A stretch of DNA of 64,000 nt from contig CBDBFA010000003.1 in the NCBI GenBank assembly GCA_965204545.1, positions 1 through 64,000 on the forward strand. The letters run 5' to 3'. The notes under the pieces are model-generated. The model was not told the DNA's origin, did not search any database, and saw only the letters and a list, made by a program, of their open reading frames with translations. This DNA comes from JAABVD01 sp965204545 (GTDB lineage Bacteria; Verrucomicrobiota; Verrucomicrobiia; Opitutales; UBA2995). The position numbers and the translations under genes are program-made. This document shows positions 35,878 to 43,594 of the stretch, piece after piece. Each line of letters opens with the position of its first letter. Position 1 is the stretch's first letter.

Positions 35878-36417
35878 GTGAACCTTGCAGAACTAAAATC
35901 TCACGTCCGGACGGTCTCCGATTGGCCTGAAAAAGGGGTGCGATTCAGGGATGTGACGCCACTTTTTCGAACACCCGAGTGCCTCCGCTTCATCGTGGAT
36001 TCCTTCTCTCAGCACTACGAGCATCTCGGTATCGACGGTATCGCAGGGGTCGAAGCGCGCGGTTTCGCATTCGCGGGCGCCGTGGCAAATCAACTGGGTT
36101 TGCCCTTCATACTGGTCCGGAAAAAAGGAAAGCTTCCCTACCACACCATCTCCGAAAGTTACTCTCTGGAATATGGAACTGCCACTATCGAGATTCACGT
36201 CGACTCGGCCCGCCAGGGAGACCGCATAGCTATCGCGGACGATTTGATCGCCACTGGAGGCACCCTATTGGCGGCCAGCAAATTATTTCAGCGGATTGGA
36301 GCCGAGGTGGTGGAAGTCAGCGCCGTTATCGACCTTCCCCAACTCAAAGGTTCTTCCCTTCTTCGCGCCAACGGCCTGAAGGTAATGAACCTCATCAGTT
36401 TCACCGAGTCGGAGTAG
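35878..36417 (+). CDS. apt: Adenine phosphoribosyltransferase
   Basis: 179 residues, the family's normal length. It begins with a GTG (35878). The PRPP-binding loop IAIADDLIATGGTLLAA is intact, as are VEARGFAFAGAVANQLGLPF and VRKKGKLPYHTISESYSLEYG, which is specific to APRT among type I phosphoribosyltransferases. The enzyme salvages adenine to AMP in the cytoplasm. It is convergent with the ACT protein gene 58 bp downstream. Confidence 0.96.
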   Translation: MNLAELKSHVRTVSDWPEKGVRFRDVTPLFRTPECLRFIVDSFSQHYEHLGIDGIAGVEARGFAFAGAVANQLGLPFILVRKKGKLPYHTISESYSLEYGTATIEIHVDSARQGDRIAIADDLIATGGTLLAASKLFQRIGAEVVEVSAVIDLPQLKGSSLLRANGLKVMNLISFTESE

Positions 36418-36475
36418 GTGTCATCCCCAATCGGTCCCGTAAAAAATCCCGGTCCGACAAAAATTGGCTCCAGCC

Positions 36476-36934
36476 TTACCGCGAAATATCGTTTTGACCG
36501 AGAACTCTGAAATGCTGGTGCCGCAGCACATCGGCCGCCAAATCCATGTCCTCCAGGTGAATGGCCAAGGCAGACTTTCCTCCCGGTCTCGCAATAAAGG
36601 GATAGATGTAATCCACGTTGATCTCCGCGGAAAGAATGGCGGACAATAATTTGGTCACATCGATCACGGCCTCCAATTCCACTACCAGTATCACGCTTTC
36701 ATTGAAAGAGTAGCCTTGCAAGTAGAGCACCGATCTGGCGTTATCGGGATCATCTACCACCATTCTGACAATACTACTGTCGGTCGTATCCAAAATGGTC
36801 AGGGCCAGGATGTGAATATTGTTCCTGGCCAACAAGCGGGTACAGTCGTTCAATCGCCCGACCTTATTTTCAATAAAAACGGAGTATTGAATGACCGGAT
36901 CCCTTCCAAGACCTTGTACCACGCTTTCAGGCAT
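36476..36934 (-). CDS. Tandem ACT domain protein
   Basis: 152 residues consisting of two ACT domains (about 17-75, YSVFIENKVGRLNDCTRLLA; and 80-148, ILVVELEAVIDVTKLLSAIL) without an enzyme domain. Stand-alone ACT pairs of this kind usually bind an amino acid and regulate an enzyme or a gene. The first domain has the IENKVGRL start typical of ligand-binding ACT domains. It is divergent from the polyprenyl synthase gene. Its ligand and target are unknown. Confidence 0.8.
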   Translation of the reverse strand: MPESVVQGLGRDPVIQYSVFIENKVGRLNDCTRLLARNNIHILALTILDTTDSSIVRMVVDDPDNARSVLYLQGYSFNESVILVVELEAVIDVTKLLSAILSAEINVDYIYPFIARPGGKSALAIHLEDMDLAADVLRHQHFRVLGQNDISR

Positions 36935-37050
36935 GCTCCAAATTATTCTTCAATTTTCCAACCGAGGGCAAAGACAAATTTTGACCCCGTTCGCACCCAT
37001 CGATTTTCGCTTCTTGAATTAGTGGAGGGACCTCCGCATGGTATAGCCCG

Positions 37051-38079
37051 ATGATGTTTACCGTTTCCGATAACCCGGCTCAACAACAGTCGCTGGATGA
37101 TCTGCAAAATCAGTTGGCCCCGGCCATGGCGGAACTCAGCAAATTTCTGGAAAGGCAAGTCCAGGACTTCGAACCCCCCATTCGTTTTCTGGTCGATCAA
37201 TGCCTGCAGAACCGCGGGAAACGGATCCGGCCCTCGCTGGTGTTTCTCACCGGAAACCGCGACGAACCGGAGACCTTGCAAAAGCTGGTTCGGGTGGCGG
37301 CAGTGGTGGAAATAGTCCACATCGCCACTCTGGTGCATGACGATATCCTCGATCGGGCCGAAAAACGGCGTGGACAACCCACGGTAAGTGCCAAGTTTGG
37401 CGCCCACATCGCCGTGCTGCTGGGAGACGCCTTGTTTTCTCACGCCCTGCACCTGGCCGCCCAGTTCGATACGGTGGAGGTTTGCCGACTGGTTTCCCGA
37501 TCAACCCGACGGGTCTGTTCGGGAGAAATTGCCCAAACCTTTCGTCGCGGAGAATGGAATCTACCACTGGACCACTACCTGGAACTGCTGGACATGAAAA
37601 CGGGGGAACTGTTTTCCATGTCCACCTACCTGGGCGGATTGCTATCGGGCTATTCCCGCCAACAATGCGAGGTGCTGAGACGATTCGGGTCCCATTTGGG
37701 TATCGCCTATCAGGCCTATGATGACTTGGCGGATTTTATTGGAGACGAAAAGAAAATCGGTAAAACCCTGGGGACCGACCTCTCCACCGGCAAGGCCACT
37801 CTGCCGCTGATCCAATTGTTTAACCGCCAAAACGAGGCAGCCACCGGGGAACTGACCCGGGCCCTCCAAAACGCAGACGAAGCTACCGTCCGGGCCATTC
37901 TGGAATCTCACGGCATCTATAAGCAGGGAATTATCTTCGTATCCGGCTTGCTGGATGAGGCGGTTGCCTGTTTAATGGATCTGCCGCGCAATTCGAAGGC
38001 CAGAGGCAACCTCCACGCCCTCAGCCAATTCCTCAGGATGAAACTGAAAGAACTGGACAAGGCGCGAATGGCCATCTGA
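37051..38079 (+). CDS. Trans-polyprenyl diphosphate synthase (IspB-like)
   Basis: 342 residues with both aspartate-rich motifs of trans-prenyl synthases: FARM DDILD at residues 97-101 in LVHDDILDRAEKRRGQ and SARM DDLAD at residues 224-228, as well as the GKRIRPSLV entry motif near residue 56. The enzyme condenses IPP units onto an allylic starter to make the quinone side chain; the residues before FARM (VEIVHIATLVH) fit long-chain (C35-C45) products but do not fix the length. The window's uppS makes the cis polymer for the cell wall, so both prenyl branches are here. Confidence 0.92.
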   Translation: MMFTVSDNPAQQQSLDDLQNQLAPAMAELSKFLERQVQDFEPPIRFLVDQCLQNRGKRIRPSLVFLTGNRDEPETLQKLVRVAAVVEIVHIATLVHDDILDRAEKRRGQPTVSAKFGAHIAVLLGDALFSHALHLAAQFDTVEVCRLVSRSTRRVCSGEIAQTFRRGEWNLPLDHYLELLDMKTGELFSMSTYLGGLLSGYSRQQCEVLRRFGSHLGIAYQAYDDLADFIGDEKKIGKTLGTDLSTGKATLPLIQLFNRQNEAATGELTRALQNADEATVRAILESHGIYKQGIIFVSGLLDEAVACLMDLPRNSKARGNLHALSQFLRMKLKELDKARMAI

Positions 38080-38099
38080 AACACCCCTTGTAGGAAAGA

Positions 38100-38388
38100 A
38101 ACCACAGAGAACACAGAGACCACAGAGAGAGGAGAGGGTTGGGATAAATAGTCACAAAAGGCACATCCGCCTTCGCCGAAGGTCTACGGCGTGACAGGAA
38201 AACCACAAAATTCCTAATTCCTCATTGGCGCCATCAGCGCCTCCCCCTCTGCGTTCTTGGGGTGCTTTGCGAGAGTCTATTCCTCACCCTCCATCAACCA
38301 CGATCACGATCACGATAATCGTTCGTGCCTTTGGACCTATTTCCCTCTCAGCACCTCTGTGCTCTCTGTGTCCTCTGTGGTTTTTTTT
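38100..38388. repeat. CACAGAG-type inverted repeat mosaic
   Basis: ACCACAGAGAACACAGAGAC at 38101 and the reverse form CTCTGTGTCCTCTGTGGTTT near 38364-38383 face each other across about 250 bp. Between them are pieces that recur elsewhere in the window: TTCGCCGAAGGTCTACGGCG, ATTGGCGCCATCAGCGCC and GTGCTTTGCGAGAGTC. It fills the whole 319-bp gap between the polyprenyl synthase and the TonB-C protein; no gene is seen. Confidence 0.7.
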
Positions 38389-38398
38389 AGACGCCGGA

Positions 38399-38776
38399 CT
38401 AGTTCTTGGCCACTACGAATTTGAAGGGAATATCCACCCGAGATTTGATCGGTTTGCCATCCAGCATGGCGGGTCGGAACTCCCACTTTTCCAGGCTTTT
38501 AATTACTACCTTTTCCAACTCCTTGTGCGTAGCGGATACGGTTCTCGTGTTAACCAATTTCCCTTTTTCGTCAATAGCCGCACAGATGACTATTTCCGCC
38601 GATTCACCTGGTTTCAGCAGGCTCCTGGGTAATACCGGTTCTTCCGCCTTGGCGGTTACCGGACCCACCTTGGTGGGATCGGGAGATTTCTTATTGTCGC
38701 TTTCGTTCGCATGGCCAACTGTGGCGGCAGCGCCCAGCAACAGGAGAGAGAGAACCGTAATCAAAAGCGTTTTCAT
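38399..38776 (-). CDS. Secreted protein with TonB C-terminal-like domain
   Basis: 125 residues from the ATG at 38776, chosen because it starts a clear signal peptide (MKTLLITVLSLLLLGAAATV). After a short linker, a TonB_C domain follows: AIDEKGKLVNTRTVSATH, then KSLEKWEFRPAMLDGKPIKS and VDIPFKFVV. It lacks the membrane anchor and proline-rich spacer of a true TonB, so it is a periplasmic protein using the same fold. A relative with two such domains is encoded at 44992-45723. The role is unknown. Confidence 0.82.
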   Translation of the reverse strand: MKTLLITVLSLLLLGAAATVGHANESDNKKSPDPTKVGPVTAKAEEPVLPRSLLKPGESAEIVICAAIDEKGKLVNTRTVSATHKELEKVVIKSLEKWEFRPAMLDGKPIKSRVDIPFKFVVAKN

Positions 38777-38870
38777 CGGGATAAGTTTTGTTAAAAATGT
38801 TACAATTTCGTCACAAATGTAACGGAATTGTTCCATTTGTAAAGGCGTTTTTACGGAAAAATAGATTGAA

Positions 38871-38941
38871 GAATCGCGGCGTAAAGCCGCTACAAACCTT
38901 CAACTGGTAAAGCTGTAGGAGCGGGTTTATCCCGCGATTGC
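38871..38941. repeat. REP-like inverted pair
   Basis: Two short stem units face each other: AATCGCGGCGTAAAGCCGCT with TACAA, and TGTAGGAGCGGGTTTATCCC with GCGATTGC. The second unit recurs at 44691-44717. The arrangement is of the kind called REPIN in other bacteria. It lies upstream of the TonB-C gene start (38776) in the 506-bp gap before the ribosome hibernation factor. Confidence 0.65.
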
Positions 38942-39007
38942 TCCGGAATGCCATATCCTGGAAAGGACACGCGACACTCCGATAGAGGTGGTTTTCTGCA
39001 ACAGTCC

Positions 39008-39078
39008 CTGCAGGGCATGACCCCGGCACCGGTGCTCGACTTCCGTCCGCTCGCGACGTATTATGCGAGATAACCGCG
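39008..39078 (-). mobile_element. Structured MITE, copy G (decayed, reverse orientation)
   Basis: CCGGTGCTCGACTTCCGTCC then GCTCGCGACGTATTATGCGA matches, with about one change in five, the reverse complement of the left half of the full copies (there CTCGATCTCCGTTCGCTCGC and so on). The preceding CCCTGCAGGGCATGACCCC corresponds to the hairpin tip. The ends are lost and no direct repeat can be seen. The region after it (39079-39282) shows no gene and should hold the hibernation factor promoter. Confidence 0.55.
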
Positions 39079-39282
39079 TTAATTTCCGGGCCTGAGGGGT
39101 TGCAATTTTCCCAAAATCCGGTTTATTTTCAGGTTAACCCCTGTGAAATGTTGTCATTCCTGGAAACTGATTGCCGAGTAATGCGAAAAAATTGGGGGAC
39201 TTTTCCCCTTCCGGAACCTCCCCTATTCCCTTCCCCAAGCCCGGTCCGCCTCAGAATTTAACCCCAAACCAAGGAAACAAGT

Positions 39283-39645
39283 ATGCACAGTAATGAGGTA
39301 ATAATCACTGGTCGTCACCTCGAGTTGACGAAGTCTCTGAAAAACATCGTGCAGGAAAAAGCCCGGAAGCTTTTTCATCACGAACACCAAATCATTCGAT
39401 TCAGGGTGGGTCTCGAATACAACCAGAACGTCACCCGCAAAAATGAGTTTATCGCCAAGGGTCACATAGAAATGCGGGGTCCTGGTATGAACGTTACAGC
39501 GGAAAGTGACGATCTCTACAAATCGATCGATATCATGGTGGATAAGCTGGACCGCATGCTCCGCCGCAAGTCGCGGCTCAACCGCGTTAAGCGTAAGATA
39601 ACCCACGGGGTGGAAATTCCGGCCGTTTTTCCCAAAGTGGTCTAG
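39283..39645 (+). CDS. hpf: Ribosome hibernation promoting factor, short form (HPF/YfiA)
   Basis: 120 residues with the S30AE/HPF fold: NEVIITGRHLELTKSLKNIV at the N-terminus, then NEFIAKGHIEMRGPGMNVTA and ESDDLYKSIDIMVDKLDRML. It lacks the long-form dimerisation domain, so it should act as the short HPF or YfiA type that binds the 30S subunit decoding region in stationary phase. It is followed by a GGGGTCA palindrome and tRNA-Arg. The usual rpoN neighbour is absent. Confidence 0.9.
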   Translation: MHSNEVIITGRHLELTKSLKNIVQEKARKLFHHEHQIIRFRVGLEYNQNVTRKNEFIAKGHIEMRGPGMNVTAESDDLYKSIDIMVDKLDRMLRRKSRLNRVKRKITHGVEIPAVFPKVV

Positions 39646-39660
39646 GGTCCTGGTCCCGCC

Positions 39661-39742
39661 GGGGTCAGCACCTTGATTTTTGACATGTCCCCATGTTGAA
39701 AATCCAGGACTGACCTCTTATACCTTTTTACGACTTGACCCC
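39661..39742. repeat. GGGGTCAG palindrome and adjacent TTGACCCC
   Basis: From 39661 to 39717 the sequence folds on itself: GGGGTCAG pairs with CTGACCTC, CCTTGATTTT with AAAATCCAGG and ACATG with CATGT around a tight TCCC loop. TTGACCCC follows at 39735-39742. It lies between the hibernation factor stop and tRNA-Arg. The stem could act as a terminator of the former, though no T-run directly follows the hairpin. Confidence 0.65.
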
Positions 39743-39776
39743 CTATGCCTCTCTGAATTAGGCCATTTCCCTTTCT

Positions 39777-39853
39777 GCACCCCTAGCTCAATTGGATAGA
39801 GCACCTGACTACGGATCAGGAGGTTACAGGTTCGACTCCTGTGGGGTGTGCCA
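39777..39853 (+). tRNA. tRNA-Arg (ACG)
   Basis: 77 nt with all stems: acceptor GCACCCC/GGGGTGT, D-arm AGCTCAATTGGATAGAGC, anticodon stem CCTGA/TCAGG around loop CTACGGA (anticodon ACG, read ICG after editing, for CGN arginine codons), T-arm ACAGG-TTCGACT-CCTGT and an encoded CCA end after discriminator G. The variable loop is short (AGGTT). Repeats lie on both sides: a GGGGTCAG palindrome before it and a GGGCGAGGCATGCC palindrome and MITE copy F after it. Confidence 0.97.
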
Positions 39854-39860
39854 CCCCCTT

Positions 39861-39905
39861 GGGCGAGGCATGCCTCGCCCCTACGAATAGGCGGGTTGGA
39901 AAACC
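39861..39905. repeat. 45-bp dispersed repeat (also at 46678)
   Basis: GGGCGAGGCATGCCTCGCCC is a perfect 20-bp palindrome. It is followed by CTACGAATAGGCGGGTTGGA and AAACC. The same 45 bases occur without change at 46678-46722, and the next bases (CTCTCCGT) are also shared. It begins 8 bp after the tRNA-Arg CCA end. As a G+C-rich hairpin it could end tRNA transcription. Confidence 0.75.
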
Positions 39906-39963
39906 CACTCTCCGTTAAATTCAAGTTGAAATTCAATTTGTGCCTTTTGTGGTTCCACCTCTC

Positions 39964-40145
39964 TTAACCCGCATGTCTCACAAAATTCGTCGCGAGCGAA
40001 CGGAGATCGAGTGCTGGTGCGGGTTTCGTGCAGATTCGCGGATGAAGCTGGGTCGACACCCTGCAAAGTCGCGAATCTGCACGAAGTCCGCACCAGTGCC
40101 GGTATACCGGAGCGCAGTAGAAGATTTGTGAGACATGCGGGTTAA
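39964..40145 (+). mobile_element. Structured MITE, copy F (174 bp plus TTAA direct repeats)
   Basis: The best-preserved copy: element proper 39968-40141, ends CCCGCATGTCTCACAAA and TTTGTGAGACATGCGGG perfectly inverse over 17 bp, TTAA at 39964-39967 and 40142-40145. The inner arms (TGGTGCGGGTTTCGTGCAGA and TCTGCACGAAGTCCGCACCA) pair over about 26 bp with three mismatches, and the tip holds GGGTCGACACCC. It lies between tRNA-Arg and the 3' end of the altronate dehydratase-like gene. A short CACAGAG-type stretch follows at 40167-40200. Confidence 0.92.
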
Positions 40146-40232
40146 CTCTCCACCGGGCGCCAGCCCCCTCTGTGCTCTCTGAGTCCTCTGTGGTTAATCC
40201 CTCGCCATTTCCTAATTGGCGCTCCTGGGCGC

Positions 40233-41870
40233 CTAAAGCGAGATGCCCCGTTTCCAGGGAAGGAAATCGTCCTGACCCAGGCGCATGGCACAGGTTTGTC
40301 TTCCGCTGGCCACTTCAATAACCAAATCGAACAAAGCGTCACCCAATTCCGCAATGGACGTTTGACCCCGGATAATGGGACCGGCATCAAAATCGATAAT
40401 ATCCCTCAGGGCATAGGCCATTTCGGAATTGGTAGCCACCTTGATTACGGGAGTCACGGGATTTCCGGTAGGCGTTCCCAAACCGGTGGTGAAGATCATT
40501 ACGTTTGCCCAGGCCCCGGCCATGGCGGTGGTCGATTCGACGTCGCCTCCCGGGGTGCAGAGCAAGCTGAGACCAGGCTCCTTGGCCCATTCCGGGTAAT
40601 CAAAAACGTCGACGATGGGGGAAGTTCCACCCTTCTTGGCCGCTCCGGCGGATTTTATGGCATCGGTGATCAATCCGTCAGCGAGGTTGCCTGGAGACGG
40701 ATTCAGATGGAAGCCCGTCCCGACTTCCTGGGCGCGGCCTTCGTAGAGGCGCATGAGAAATTCAAACCGCTCAGCCGATTCATTCGTTGTACATCGGTTA
40801 AGCAGTTCCCGTTCGACACCGCAGAGTTCGGGAAATTCAGACAAAATGGTTTTCCCTCCCAAGGCCACTACGTTATCGGCCACTCTCCCTAAGCAGGGAT
40901 TGGCGGAAATCCCGGAAAAACCGTCCGACCCGCCGCATTCCATTCCAATGGTAAGAGCAGACAAGGGAGCCGGTTCCCGCTCGAATTGTCCTATTTCATC
41001 AAGGCCCAGAAATATCCGTTTCAGAGCCTCGGTCAACATGGCCTGTTCGGAGGGACTCTTCTGTTGCGTAAAGACATGGAAAGGCTTGCAGAATTGAGGA
41101 TCGCGCCTGGCAATTTCCTTTTCCAGAATCCGCAGTTCCGCCTTTTGACAGCCCAGGCTGAGGACGGTCACTCCGGCCACGTTGGGATGGGTTGCATATC
41201 CGGCCAAAAGCCCGCAGAGCGAGGCGGCGTCCTGGTGGGTTCCGCCGCAACCCTGGCCGTGAATGAGAAATTTTACCCCATCTACATTGGGAAAGAGCCG
41301 GGGAGCCTTGGCCTCTTCCTCAGGCAGGTCCTCCGCCATTATCTCCTCCGGGGTCGCTCCCCTTTCCCTAAGAAGAGCCAACCGCTTGAAGAGGCGTTGG
41401 TAGCGGCTGCTTCGATCAGCCCCCAGGGTTTCGGCGACCGCTTCACGCATAGCTTCGACATTGCGGTTCTCACAGAATACCAGGGGTATGACCAGCCAAA
41501 GGTTGGCGGTTCCGACTTGGCCGTTCCGGCGGTGGTAACCGAGGAAGGTCCGATTGGTCCATTTTGCCACGTCCGGGGCTTTCCAATCGTTCCGGGGCTG
41601 CCGTTCGGCGGCGGAAAAGGCGTCGATCCGGTGTTCGACATTTTCCTGGGTGAGCAATCCGCCAGCCGGTATCCGTTCCGTGGCCGAACCCACCGTCACT
41701 CCATACATGTGAATGGTATCGCCCGCATTGAAGGTCTTCAGAGCAACTTTTTGTTTTGCCGGTATGGTTTCCAAGGTCTTCAACCCATTCACAACCTCAG
41801 TTGCGGGAGCCAAGGTTTGAAGGGCAACCGCGACGGTGTCCCTGGAATCTACCAGCAAGGTCTTATTCAT
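40233..41870 (-). CDS. UxaA family hydrolyase (altronate dehydratase-like)
   Basis: 545 residues. The N-terminal SAF domain (about 1-95, with TFNAGDTIHMYGVTVGSA) and the C-terminal UxaA domain (NGQVGTANLWLVIPLVFCEN, GQGCGGTHQDAAS, MECGGSDGFSGISANPCLG, FTTGLGTPTGNPVTPVIKVA) are in one chain, as in altronate dehydratases that convert D-altronate to 2-keto-3-deoxygluconate in galacturonate breakdown. The conserved cysteines of the iron-containing family are present. Related enzymes act on galactarate or other sugar acids, so the substrate is not certain. No other pectin pathway gene is adjacent; a sulfatase gene is divergent upstream. Confidence 0.9.
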   Translation of the reverse strand: MNKTLLVDSRDTVAVALQTLAPATEVVNGLKTLETIPAKQKVALKTFNAGDTIHMYGVTVGSATERIPAGGLLTQENVEHRIDAFSAAERQPRNDWKAPDVAKWTNRTFLGYHRRNGQVGTANLWLVIPLVFCENRNVEAMREAVAETLGADRSSRYQRLFKRLALLRERGATPEEIMAEDLPEEEAKAPRLFPNVDGVKFLIHGQGCGGTHQDAASLCGLLAGYATHPNVAGVTVLSLGCQKAELRILEKEIARRDPQFCKPFHVFTQQKSPSEQAMLTEALKRIFLGLDEIGQFEREPAPLSALTIGMECGGSDGFSGISANPCLGRVADNVVALGGKTILSEFPELCGVERELLNRCTTNESAERFEFLMRLYEGRAQEVGTGFHLNPSPGNLADGLITDAIKSAGAAKKGGTSPIVDVFDYPEWAKEPGLSLLCTPGGDVESTTAMAGAWANVMIFTTGLGTPTGNPVTPVIKVATNSEMAYALRDIIDFDAGPIIRGQTSIAELGDALFDLVIEVASGRQTCAMRLGQDDFLPWKRGISL

Positions 41871-42050
41871 AACCCGGAATCTAAAAACACGGTGTCAATT
41901 TCCACGCGGACCGAAACTTTATTATTTCTAAAATTGCAAAAGCAACTATAACCCCTCTGAGAAATTCATGAAGATGAAAGCCAAGGAACTATAAATTGTC
42001 CCATCGGCTCGTTCCGTCAACCGGATCAAACCGCTTCCCTCAACCAAAAT

Positions 42051-43565
42051 ATGATGATGAGACATTTCAGCCTCCTTATTCTCCTCCTCTTTTCGGCCGG
42101 TTCGTTCGCCGCCGAAAAAAACATAATATTCATAATTACGGATGACGAAAGCCCGACCCTGGGGTGTTACGGCGACCCCATAGCAGTATCCCCCCATCTG
42201 GACCGACTGGCGGCGGATGGAACCCGATTCACCCGGGCCTATGCCACCACGGCGAGTTGCTCGGCCAGCCGCTCCGTGGTAATGTCCGGTTTACACAATC
42301 ACCACAACGGCCAATACGGTCACACCCACGACTTCCACAAGTTCGAATCCTTCCGAAACGTGATCAGCATGGCCCTTCCACGCGTTTTGGCCAATGCCGG
42401 ATACCGTACCGCTCAGATTGGAAAATACCACGTAGCTCCTGAAGAGGTGTTTCACTTCGAGACCTACCTGCCCGGCAATGCAAGGAACGCCGTAGCCATG
42501 GCCGAGGCCTCGCGCAATTTCATAGCCGACCGGGAAGATGAAAGGCCGTTCTTTCTCTATTTTGCCACCTCCGATCCCCATCGGGGCGGCGGAATCGACC
42601 GGAATTATTCCGGTAATCTGAAGCCCGATTTGTTCGGCAATCTTCCAAACCGCGGAATTCGCCCGGGTGTTGATGAAGTATTTTTCGACCCGGACGAGGT
42701 GGTGGTTCCCCCTTTCCTGCCGGATACGCCGGAAGGCCGCAGTGAACTGGCTCAATACTATCAAAGTTGTGCCCGCATCGATCAGGGGGTGGGACGCTTG
42801 ATCGAGATTCTGGAAGAAAACGATCTCTACGATAAGACCCTCATCGTATTCACCTCCGATCACGGCATGGCTTTTGCCGGCGCCAAGACCACCATCTACC
42901 AAGGGGGACTGCGGGTTCCCTTTGTAGTGCGGAATCCTTACGAAGAAAGACGCGGGGTCGTATCCACGGCCATGATCAGCCACATCGACATCACCCCTTC
43001 ATTGCTGGACTTTGCCGGTGGTTTGGATCGGGAAAAGAACGCGCCAAAGCATCTGGTCCGGGCCAGCGAATACTGGAAAGACAAATCCTACGTCCACATG
43101 GAGAACCTGGGACGGGGCGAATATACCCGCTACCACGGAAAATCCTGGATCGGTATATTGGGCGATGGGCAGGCTGGTCATTGGGAAACCGTGTTCGCAT
43201 CCCATACCTTCCACGAAATTCAGATGTATTACCCCATGCGCTCCGTGTTCGATGGCCGCTACAAGTTGATTTGGAATATTGCCCATGGTCTCCCCTACCC
43301 CTTTGCATCAGACCTCTGGGCCTCCTCGACCTGGCAGGCTCAACTGGCCAAGGGACCCGAGGCTCCCTATGGAATGATAACAGTGGACCAATACGTGAAC
43401 CGTCCGAAATGGGAACTCTACGATCTGGGCAGGTTGGACTACGAAGCCAGGAACCTGGCTCAAAACCCAAAATACGCCCAAATCCTGGAACGCCTGCAGG
43501 AAGCGATAAAATCCTACCAGCAATCCACAGACGACCCCTGGATACTGAAGTGGACCTACGAATAA
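42051..43565 (+). CDS. Secreted sulfatase (type I, formylglycine)
   Basis: 504 residues with a signal peptide (MMMRHFSLLILLLFSAGSFA). The formylglycine site is C70-S-A-S-R, of the CxAxR type, in a TTASCSASRSVVMSGLHNHH setting; calcium ligands are in FIITDDES (Asp31, Asp32) and FTSDHGMAFAG. The whole looks like the N-sulfoglucosamine sulfohydrolase (heparan N-sulfatase)-like group common in marine PVC bacteria. It removes sulfate from polysaccharides. Maturation needs a formylglycine-generating enzyme or anSME, which is not in the window. The aldo/keto reductase gene starts 29 bp downstream, so they are likely cotranscribed. Confidence 0.93.
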   Translation: MMMRHFSLLILLLFSAGSFAAEKNIIFIITDDESPTLGCYGDPIAVSPHLDRLAADGTRFTRAYATTASCSASRSVVMSGLHNHHNGQYGHTHDFHKFESFRNVISMALPRVLANAGYRTAQIGKYHVAPEEVFHFETYLPGNARNAVAMAEASRNFIADREDERPFFLYFATSDPHRGGGIDRNYSGNLKPDLFGNLPNRGIRPGVDEVFFDPDEVVVPPFLPDTPEGRSELAQYYQSCARIDQGVGRLIEILEENDLYDKTLIVFTSDHGMAFAGAKTTIYQGGLRVPFVVRNPYEERRGVVSTAMISHIDITPSLLDFAGGLDREKNAPKHLVRASEYWKDKSYVHMENLGRGEYTRYHGKSWIGILGDGQAGHWETVFASHTFHEIQMYYPMRSVFDGRYKLIWNIAHGLPYPFASDLWASSTWQAQLAKGPEAPYGMITVDQYVNRPKWELYDLGRLDYEARNLAQNPKYAQILERLQEAIKSYQQSTDDPWILKWTYE

Positions 43566-43594
43566 CCAAAAAGGTAAATAACCTTCCCGACCAC

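Noticed and set aside
36980..36989. TTTTGACCCC in the gap before the polyprenyl synthase as a palindrome end
   Set aside because: No partner GGGGTCA was found within reach.
43181..43594. Upstream extension of the aldo/keto reductase frame
   Set aside because: It lies wholly inside the sulfatase gene in another frame and has no family similarity; the ATG at 43595 gives the normal N-terminus.
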